In this document: piece by piece, positions 5,511 to 10,479 of the stretch
Numbering within the stretch: position 1 is the stretch's first letter
How the letters are laid out: each line of letters opens with the position of its first letter
From: Candidatus Poseidoniaceae archaeon
Lineage (GTDB): Archaea; Thermoplasmatota; Poseidoniia; Poseidoniales; Poseidoniaceae
DNA length: 11,796 nucleotides
Direction of reading: 5' to 3'
Assembly: GCA_029250385.1 (NCBI GenBank)
Contig: JAQXFJ010000183.1
Span: forward strand, 1 to 11,796
Notes under the pieces: generated by a model
What the model was told of the DNA's origin: nothing
Seen by the model: only the letters and a program-made list of their open reading frames with translations
Databases searched by the model: none
Program-made: the position numbers and the translations under genes

Positions 5511-6034
5511 GTGAGTCAGCAAATCCTATGATGATGCCAAGAATTGCAAAAGTTTGTGTCAATATTGGTGTCGGTGAAGGTGGAGATAGGTTGTTAAACG
5601 CTGAAAATGTACTAAAGATGGTCACAGGCGTAACACCTCAAAGAACACTTGGTAAAATTCAAAACCGTGATTTGAAAGTAAGAATCGGAGCTCCAATTGG
5701 CTGCAAAGCAACTATTCGTAATAAAGATAAAATTAAACAATTTTTGACTGATGCTTTCTCGTGCCGAGAAGATGTTGTCCCGTCATGGAACTTCGATAGA
5801 GAAGGTAACCTTTCCTTTGGTGTAAGAGATTATACTGATTTTCCTGGTCAAAAATATGATCCAGATATCGGTATATTCGGTATGGATATCAACGTTGTTC
5901 TTGAAAGACCTGGCCATAGAGTCAGCCGCAGAAGAAGAGCGAAGAGAAAGATTCCAGTTAAGCACAAAGTTACAGCTGATGAATCAAGAACTTGGTTCGC
6001 TGACAATTATAATATCAAAATATTGGAGGAGTGA
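5507..6034 (+). CDS. rpl5: Large-subunit ribosomal protein L5 (uL5)
   Basis: A 175-residue L5 of archaeal length, which binds 5S rRNA in the central protuberance and contacts P-site tRNA. Visible blocks are 'PRIAKVCVNIGVGEGGDRLL' (residues 11-30), 'MVTGVTPQRTLGKIQNRDLK', 'RIGAPIGCKATIR', and 'FGVRDYTDFPGQKYDPDIGI' with 'GMDINVVLERPGHRVSRR', followed by a basic C-terminus. The start overlaps the S4e stop as ATGA, with GAGGTG (5496-5501) 5 nt upstream inside S4e. That motif is again preceded by T, but out of frame with the S4e stop, so here the coupling uses overlap rather than the stop codon itself. Confidence 0.97.
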   Translation: MSESANPMMMPRIAKVCVNIGVGEGGDRLLNAENVLKMVTGVTPQRTLGKIQNRDLKVRIGAPIGCKATIRNKDKIKQFLTDAFSCREDVVPSWNFDREGNLSFGVRDYTDFPGQKYDPDIGIFGMDINVVLERPGHRVSRRRRAKRKIPVKHKVTADESRTWFADNYNIKILEE

Positions 6035-6036
6035 AT

Positions 6037-6189
6037 ATGGCAAGAGATCACGGAGAAAGAATTGGACGAACGCTCGGTTGCAGAAGATGCGGAAGACGTC
6101 GTGGAATGATTAGAAGACATGGTCTAAGGCTATGCCGCCAATGTTTCAGAGAAGTAGGACCTGAGATAGGGTTCAAAAAGATGAGTTGA
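6037..6189 (+). CDS. rps14: Small-subunit ribosomal protein S14, zinc-ribbon type (uS14)
   Basis: A 50-residue protein, short enough to be dropped by length-filtered gene prediction. It reads MARDHGERIG then 'RTLGCRRCGRRRGMIRRHGL', then 'RLCRQCFREVGPEIGFKKMS' and TGA at 6187-6189. It carries two CXXC pairs, C15/C18 and C33/C36, that bind one zinc ion in S14 of archaea, eukaryotes and many bacteria. 'RHGL.LCRQCFRE.....GF.K' is the family signature. S14 sits in the 30S head beside S3 and S19. GGAGGAG at 6025-6031, running into the L5 stop, is the ribosome-binding site. It occupies its expected position between L5 and S8. Confidence 0.97.
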   Translation: MARDHGERIGRTLGCRRCGRRRGMIRRHGLRLCRQCFREVGPEIGFKKMS

Positions 6190-6194
6190 GGAGG
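6188..6194 (+). promoter_or_regulatory. Shine-Dalgarno site of S8, overlapping the S14 stop codon
   Basis: GAGGAGG begins inside the S14 stop TGA (6187-6189) and lies 7 nt before ATG at 6202. It is a GGAGG variant of the stop-embedded arrangement seen at other junctions. Confidence 0.7.
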
Positions 6195-6201
6195 AATATA
6201 G

Positions 6202-6591
6202 ATGCAAATTGATCCATTAAATGATGCACTGATAAAGATGTACAATGCTGAGCAAGCAGGTAAGTTTAACGTAGAACTTACTCCGGCTTCAAAGCTATTA
6301 GGTAATGTACTTGAAATCATGCAAAAATCAGGCTATGTAGGCCCAATTGAAAGAACAGAAGATGGTCGTGGTGGACGTTACACTGTTGAATTGCGAGGAG
6401 CAATCAATCGTTGTGGCACTGTAAAACCAAGACACAGCGTTAGAAGGCTAGATTACGAGCAATGGGAAACTAGATATTTACCTGCTCAAGATTTCGGTCT
6501 TTTGATTCTAACAACAAATTCAGGAGTAATGCATCATTATGATGCAAAGGATGCAAGAATAGGCGGCAAATTGCTGGCCTATGTATATTGA
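6202..6591 (+). CDS. rps8: Small-subunit ribosomal protein S8 (uS8)
   Basis: A 129-residue archaeal S8, a primary 16S rRNA-binding protein of the 30S body; in bacteria S8 also represses its own operon by binding the mRNA. Family blocks are 'DPLNDALIKMYNAEQAGK' (residues 4-21), 'PASKLLGNVLEIMQKSGYVG', 'DGRGGRYTVELRGAINRCG', 'KPRHSVRR', and 'RYLPAQDFGLLILTTNSGVM' with the end 'GGKLLAYVY'. In the conserved '(S/T)(S/T)..GVM.H' loop the protein reads TTNSGVMHH, a small variation. The stop TGA starts the L6 Shine-Dalgarno site. I did not identify an S8-like regulatory hairpin in the mRNA. Confidence 0.97.
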   Translation: MQIDPLNDALIKMYNAEQAGKFNVELTPASKLLGNVLEIMQKSGYVGPIERTEDGRGGRYTVELRGAINRCGTVKPRHSVRRLDYEQWETRYLPAQDFGLLILTTNSGVMHHYDAKDARIGGKLLAYVY

Positions 6592-6595
6592 GGTG
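6590..6595 (+). promoter_or_regulatory. Shine-Dalgarno site of L6, overlapping the S8 stop codon
   Basis: GAGGTG, beginning inside the S8 stop TGA (6589-6591) and ending 6 nt before ATG at 6602. It fixes the L6 start downstream of an in-frame ATG at 6581 that overlaps the end of S8. Confidence 0.8.
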
Positions 6596-6601
6596 AATGA
6601 A

Positions 6602-7144
6602 ATGGTAAAAATCGACAGAATCGAACACATCGTAACCATCCCTGAGGGTGTAACTGCCGGACTCAGTGAAGATGGCGTCGTAACAATAACAGGGCCAAAA
6701 GGTTCCTTGAGTAGACAATTTACAAACCCGAGTGTAACTATACTCCAAGAATCAGATTCATTAACTGTCAGAGCTGATCTTCCCCGAAGGAAAATCAAGG
6801 CTATGGCTGGCACATGGAACGCTCACATCAACAACATGGTGAAAGGGGTTACTGATGGTTTCAAATATGATTTGAAAGCATTTTATTCTCACTTCCCAAT
6901 GACTTTAGAAGTAAAGGGTGCAGAATTTATCGTCAACAATTACTTTGGCGAAAAAGTTCCACGCAGAGCAGATATTCTAAGCGGTGTTGATGTCAAGGTC
7001 AACAATAAAGTTGAGGTTGTAGTGACTGGTATTGATAAAGAAAATGTCGGACAAACTGCAGCCAACATCGAACGGTGTGCAGTTATCAAAAACAGAGACA
7101 GAAGAGTATTCCAAGACGGTATATATCTTCTAGGTAAGGAGTGA
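6602..7144 (+). CDS. rpl6: Large-subunit ribosomal protein L6 (uL6)
   Basis: A 180-residue L6, close to the 175-185 typical of archaea. It consists of two tandem L6 repeats (about residues 10-85 and 95-175) and sits near the GTPase-associated centre of the 50S subunit. The N-terminal repeat has 'IPEGVTAGLSEDGVVTITGP' and 'GSLSRQF'. The C-terminal half has 'YSHFPMTLEVKGAEFIVNNY', 'FGEKVPRRADIL', 'VVVTGIDKENVGQTAANIER' and the hallmark 'NRDRRVFQDGIYL'. ATG at 6602 is preferred over 6581, whose extra seven residues lie within S8. The stop is followed 5 nt later by L32e. Confidence 0.97.
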   Translation: MVKIDRIEHIVTIPEGVTAGLSEDGVVTITGPKGSLSRQFTNPSVTILQESDSLTVRADLPRRKIKAMAGTWNAHINNMVKGVTDGFKYDLKAFYSHFPMTLEVKGAEFIVNNYFGEKVPRRADILSGVDVKVNNKVEVVVTGIDKENVGQTAANIERCAVIKNRDRRVFQDGIYLLGKE

Positions 7145-7149
7145 TATAA

Positions 7150-7827
7150 ATGTCAGATAATTATGAAGATATGACAGTTGCAGAATTAAAAGCCCTACTA
7201 AAGGAGGCAGGTTTGAAAGTTTCTGGTAAAAAGTCAGAACTAATGGAGAGACTGGCTGAAGTGCAGGATGCTCCAAAAGAATCTGAAGTTGTTGAAGAAG
7301 CAACAGAAGAAGTTTCAGATGAAGCTGTCGAAAATACTGACGATTCAACAGAAGATGCTGAGGAAGATGATTGGGATGACGAAGACTGGGATGAAGAAGA
7401 AGACGAAGGTCACGTTGCAAAACAAAAGCCAGTCTTGTCTGAAGATATGAAACTTGCACTTGCGCTTAGAGATGAGCAAAAGAAGAAGACTCCAGCATTC
7501 AAGAGAACAGAATGGTTCCGTTACAAGAGATTATCTCGCTCCGGATGGAGAGCACCTCACGGTATGGACAGTAAGCAACGACGCAATTACAAATATCGAA
7601 GTTCACTAGTAAGAGTTGGCCACGGTAAAGTTGCCACTGCTAGAGGACTTCACCCATCTGGGTTTAGAGAAGTAATGGTCCACAACACTGGTGATCTTGA
7701 AATCATAGACCCTGAAACAGAGGCTGCTAGAGTCGGCAAGACAGTCGGCGGTAGAAAGCGTGAACAAATTTATTCACGTGCTGATGAATTAGGAATTCGT
7801 GTTCTTAACCGTAGGAGGGATGTTTGA
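7150..7827 (+). CDS. rpl32e: Large-subunit ribosomal protein L32e (eL32) with N-terminal SAP domain and acidic linker
   Basis: A 225-residue protein whose conserved L32e core occupies only about residues 93-225; many archaeal L32e proteins are just ~130 residues. Core signatures are 'PAFKRTEWFRYKRLSRSGWR' (115-134), 'APHGMDSKQRRNYKYR', 'HPSGFREVMVHN', and 'AARVGKTVGGRKREQIYSRA' with the end 'RVLNRRRDV'. L32e binds 23S rRNA on the 50S solvent side. Residues 8-38 are a near-consensus SAP domain: 'MTVAELKALLKEAGLKVSGK' followed by KSELMERLAEV, two helices around a Gly-Leu turn that bind DNA or RNA in other proteins. Residues ~43-86 are almost entirely acidic. AAGGAG (7136-7141) precedes the ATG by 8 nt and no better start lies inside, so the extension belongs to the gene. 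Haloarchaeal L32e carries a different N-terminal extension. Confidence 0.95.
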   Translation: MSDNYEDMTVAELKALLKEAGLKVSGKKSELMERLAEVQDAPKESEVVEEATEEVSDEAVENTDDSTEDAEEDDWDDEDWDEEEDEGHVAKQKPVLSEDMKLALALRDEQKKKTPAFKRTEWFRYKRLSRSGWRAPHGMDSKQRRNYKYRSSLVRVGHGKVATARGLHPSGFREVMVHNTGDLEIIDPETEAARVGKTVGGRKREQIYSRADELGIRVLNRRRDV

Positions 7828-8288
7828 TGCAAATTACTAATCAAAAGAGACTTGCAGCAAGATTGCTGAAATGTGGAGTAAACAGAGTTTGGGTCAATCC
7901 AGACTATGTTGATCAGATCGCAGCAGCAGTGCAAACTGATGATATTCGAGAATTTATTGAAGAAGGCTGGATAAGAGCCAAGCCTATCAAAGGTACATCC
8001 AGGGCCAGAGCTAGAATGCGATTAGAGCAAAAGCGCAAAGGTCGTAGAAAGGGACAAGGTAAGCGTGCTGGTACAGCAAATGCTAGAAATCCAAAGAAAT
8101 CTCGTTGGATGAGAACTATTAGATCTCAAAGAAAGGTCCTGAAAGACTATCGTGAAGATGGAACTATTGAAGCATCTCAATATAGAAAGTACTACTTGAA
8201 AGCCAAGGGAGGGTCTTACCGATCTATCGCACACATGCGTTCACAGATGACCCTTGAAGGAGTAACTATCAAAGGAGGCGATGAGTGA
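7827..8288 (+). CDS. rpl19e: Large-subunit ribosomal protein L19e (eL19)
   Basis: A 153-residue L19e, an archaeal/eukaryotic-only protein that spans the 50S surface and forms an intersubunit bridge. The N-terminal helical domain reads 'QKRLAARLLKCGVNRVWVNP' with 'REFIEEGWIRAKPIKG'. The central basic stretch 'RKGRRKGQGKRAGTANAR' and the long helix 'WMRTIRSQRKVLKDYREDG' are characteristic. 'YRKYYLKAKGGSYRSIAHMR' gives the C-terminal signature. The start overlaps the L32e stop by one base (TGATG), with AGGAGG at 7813-7818 in the end of L32e. A TTG immediately before the ATG is in frame but unnecessary. Confidence 0.97.
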   Translation: MQITNQKRLAARLLKCGVNRVWVNPDYVDQIAAAVQTDDIREFIEEGWIRAKPIKGTSRARARMRLEQKRKGRRKGQGKRAGTANARNPKKSRWMRTIRSQRKVLKDYREDGTIEASQYRKYYLKAKGGSYRSIAHMRSQMTLEGVTIKGGDE

Positions 8289-8797
8289 TGAAAGGTACAC
8301 GACGTAGATCAGTATTCAGAAGAAGAGAATCAGGTCAAACTGATTATCACAGAAGACTAAAGTTGCTCAGAGGCAAAAAAGCCCGAGCAGTGGTTAGAGT
8401 ATCTAACACACGTGTGACTTGTCAGATGGTAAACTGGTCAGCAGGAGGCGATCTAGTTTTAGCCACTGTTACCGGCTCAGACCTTGTTAAGAAATTCGAC
8501 TGGCCACAAGATTTCTCCCAGAAATCAGTCCCAGCATGCTATTTGACTGGTTTTGCTCTAGGCAAGGCTGCAATCGCGCAAGGTTGTACAGACGCAGTTC
8601 TGGACATCGGGCTTGCTGGTAGCACTCCGGGTGGAAGAGTATTTTCTGCCCTAAAGGGTATGGTGGATGCTGGAATGGATATTCCTCACAGTGATGAAGT
8701 ACTTCCAGATGAAAACCGAATCAACGGTGAACATATTTCTGACAAAGTTTCTGCTGCGGTAGAATCGACAAAAACCAAGATAGAGGGGGCATATTAA
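8288..8797 (+). CDS. rpl18: Large-subunit ribosomal protein L18 (uL18)
   Basis: A 169-residue L18, which binds 5S rRNA with L5 in the central protuberance. Archaeal motifs are 'RRRESGQTDYHRRLKLLRGK' (residues 11-30), 'ARAVVRVSNTRVTCQMV', 'ACYLTGFALGKAAIAQGC', 'AVLDIGL', and 'GSTPGGRVFSALKGMVDAGM' with 'IPHSDEVLPDENRINGEHI'. It is somewhat shorter than many archaeal L18 proteins because the extended C-terminal region is reduced. The ATG overlaps the L19e stop by one base (TGATG) and AGGAGG lies at 8273-8278. An in-frame GTG three bases earlier is ignored. Confidence 0.97.
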   Translation: MKGTRRRSVFRRRESGQTDYHRRLKLLRGKKARAVVRVSNTRVTCQMVNWSAGGDLVLATVTGSDLVKKFDWPQDFSQKSVPACYLTGFALGKAAIAQGCTDAVLDIGLAGSTPGGRVFSALKGMVDAGMDIPHSDEVLPDENRINGEHISDKVSAAVESTKTKIEGAY

Positions 8798-9561
8798 TGA
8801 CAGACGAACAACCAAAAATGGCGCCGGGTTTGTACCTAGCGTTTAATCCTGAAGAATCTGAAGAACCCAAAGATGGTCGAAGAAGAGGCAGAAATCAAGA
8901 TGATCCAATTATGAACTTGAGGTCATGGACTCCTCGTACTCGTCTAGGAAATGCAGTAGCTGCAGGTCAAATTATTACCTTTGAACAAGCACTTGCTTCT
9001 AACCTTCCAATTAGAGAAGTTGAAGTAGTCGACGCATTAATTCCAAATTTAGAAGATGATATTATCAAGGTAAACATGGTTCAAAGAATGACTGACAGTG
9101 GACGCCGTGTAAGATTCAACGTTATGGCATGTGTTGGCAATAAAGACGGCTATGTGGGACTTGGTATGGCTAAAGCCAAAGAAGTCTCTCAAGCGATTAG
9201 AAAAGCAATCACAGCCGCTAAATTGAACATTATTAGCGTACAAAGAGGCAATGGTTCATGGGAATCTTCTTCAGGTCCAGGTACCTCAGTTCCGTTCAAG
9301 ATTAATGGGCGTTCCGCATCTACAAGGGTAACTTTGATGCCGGCTGCAAATGGTAAAGGTCTTGTTATTGGAGAAACTGGTAAAAAAGTTCTAGACCTCG
9401 CTGGAATCACTGACGTTCTTTCTCGGACAAAGGGCCAAACTAGAACTACTATCAATTATGCTGCTGCAACATTTAATGCACTAAAGAATTTGAATACTAC
9501 TAGGCTCTCCAAAGCACAAAGTGAGAAGCTTTTCATCAACAAAGGGAGGATGTTTGAATGA
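8797..9561 (+). CDS. rps5: Small-subunit ribosomal protein S5 (uS5)
   Basis: A 254-residue S5, about 30 residues longer than most archaeal homologues because of a charged N-terminal extension (residues 1-42). S5 lies at the mRNA entry channel and affects decoding accuracy. The archaeal core starts at 'SWTPRTRLG' (43-51). It continues with 'QRMTDSGRRVRFNVM' and 'GNKDGYVGLGMAKAKEVSQA' of the dsRBD-like S5 domain, 'AKLNIISVQRGNGSWE', and the C-terminal domain 'LVIGETGKKVLDLAGITDVL' with 'GQTRTTINYAAATFNALK'. In the loop at residues 151-160, usually GCGSWECGCG in archaea, this protein reads GNGSWESSSG, so the cysteines are gone. The start overlaps the L18 stop (TAATG). Confidence 0.96.
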   Translation: MTDEQPKMAPGLYLAFNPEESEEPKDGRRRGRNQDDPIMNLRSWTPRTRLGNAVAAGQIITFEQALASNLPIREVEVVDALIPNLEDDIIKVNMVQRMTDSGRRVRFNVMACVGNKDGYVGLGMAKAKEVSQAIRKAITAAKLNIISVQRGNGSWESSSGPGTSVPFKINGRSASTRVTLMPAANGKGLVIGETGKKVLDLAGITDVLSRTKGQTRTTINYAAATFNALKNLNTTRLSKAQSEKLFINKGRMFE

Positions 9562-10028
9562 GTTGGATAGTTGTTAGAGTTAGAAGCAATGTCAATGTTG
9601 AGCGCTCAATTAGGGAAACTATGGATTACCTAAACTTGACTAAGGTCAACCATGCAGTAATCATTCCAGAAAATGATCAATACCGTGGTATGTTACAGAA
9701 GGCAAAAGACTACATCACTTGGGGAGAAGCCACAGAAGCAACAGTCGAAAAGATGCTTTCCGAACGTGGAAGGATGTCAGGAGACTCGCCTTTGACTGAT
9801 GGTATTGTCAAAGAATCAACAGATTTCAAGAATATTACAGATTTCGCCAAATCCGTTACTTCTGGGGAATCTAAAGTAAAAGATGTTCCAGGTTTGAAGA
9901 GAGTATTCAGATTACATCCACCAAGAGGCCCAAAAGGCTGGGGTGGAATCAAGCGTTCTTTCGTCATCGGTGGAGCACTTGGTGCAAGAGGCGATGAAAT
10001 CAACTCATTAGTTGATAGGATGATTTGA
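9558..10028 (+). CDS. rpl30: Large-subunit ribosomal protein L30 (uL30, L7e-type)
   Basis: A 156-residue L30 of the long archaeal/eukaryotic L7e type (bacterial L30 is ~60 residues). The N-terminal L30 ferredoxin-like fold is 'SWIVVRVRSNVNVERSIRET' then 'MDYLNLTKVNHAVIIPENDQ'. 'YRGMLQKAKDYITWGE' carries on into the archaeal extension, and 'FRLHPPRGPKGWGGIKRSF' is the conserved C-terminal motif seen in archaeal L30. It binds 23S rRNA on the solvent side of the 50S subunit. ATG at 9558 overlaps the S5 stop (ATGA), with GGGAGGA at 9544-9550 as ribosome-binding site. The stop TGA begins the L15 Shine-Dalgarno site. Confidence 0.96.
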   Translation: MSWIVVRVRSNVNVERSIRETMDYLNLTKVNHAVIIPENDQYRGMLQKAKDYITWGEATEATVEKMLSERGRMSGDSPLTDGIVKESTDFKNITDFAKSVTSGESKVKDVPGLKRVFRLHPPRGPKGWGGIKRSFVIGGALGARGDEINSLVDRMI

Positions 10029-10032
10029 GGTG
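10027..10032 (+). promoter_or_regulatory. Shine-Dalgarno site of L15, overlapping the L30 stop codon
   Basis: GAGGTG, beginning inside the L30 stop TGA (10026-10028) and ending 5 nt before ATG at 10038. Confidence 0.75.
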
Positions 10033-10037
10033 AAATA

Positions 10038-10460
10038 ATGGGAATAAAAGCAAATAAACATCGTGGAAGAAACCGCTACCATGGTCGCGGCAAAAAAGCA
10101 GGAAGAGGTGCTGGAAAGAGAGGAGGTCGTGGTCTTGCAGGTATTAACAAGCACAGAGTTATGACCAGAATCAAATATATGCCTAATCATTGGGGTATGC
10201 ATGGTTTTAATCGACACCCATCTCTTAGAACTGTCAACGTAACAGTCAATGTTGGACAACTTGAAGACATAGCCGGTGATGGTGATTCGGTAAACCTAAC
10301 AGAAATGGGTATCGATAAATTACTTGGTAGCGGAAGAATTTCTAAGGCAATAACAGTTACAGTTTCGGAAGCAAGTGCAAAAGCAACAGAGAAGATTGAA
10401 GCAGCAGGCGGCTCATTGAATATGGACCAAGCAGACTCGGACGAATTTGTAGAAGAGTGA
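10038..10460 (+). CDS. rpl15: Large-subunit ribosomal protein L15 (uL15)
   Basis: A 140-residue archaeal L15, a late-assembling 50S protein with a long basic tail threaded through 23S rRNA. The N-terminal region has 'NKHRGRNRYHGRGKKAGRGA' and 'GKRGGRGLAG', matching the R(G)xR..G.G..K..RG.GxRGG(R/K)G.AG signature of the family. 'HWGMHGFNRHP' follows and then the globular domain, 'RTVNVTVNVGQLEDIA', 'GIDKLLGSGRISKAITVTVS', 'ASAKATEKIEAAGGSL'. The tail is acidic (DQADSDEFVEE). L15 immediately before SecY is the conserved end of the spc-type operon in both archaea and bacteria. Confidence 0.96.
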   Translation: MGIKANKHRGRNRYHGRGKKAGRGAGKRGGRGLAGINKHRVMTRIKYMPNHWGMHGFNRHPSLRTVNVTVNVGQLEDIAGDGDSVNLTEMGIDKLLGSGRISKAITVTVSEASAKATEKIEAAGGSLNMDQADSDEFVEE

Positions 10461-10465
10461 ATCAT

Positions 10466-10471
10466 AAGGTG
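10466..10471 (+). promoter_or_regulatory. Shine-Dalgarno site of SecY
   Basis: AAGGTG lies 8 nt before ATG at 10480, in the 19-nt gap after L15. It supports translation starting at 10480 and hence inclusion of the unusual N-terminal extension. No comparable ribosome-binding site precedes the internal in-frame ATG at 10855. Confidence 0.7.
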
Positions 10472-10479
10472 GGATAACA

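Noticed and set aside
7268..7450. A Lys-rich plus-strand frame inside L32e
   Set aside because: It is the frame-shifted reading of the GAA/GAT-rich acidic linker, which automatically yields Lys/Met-rich sequence.
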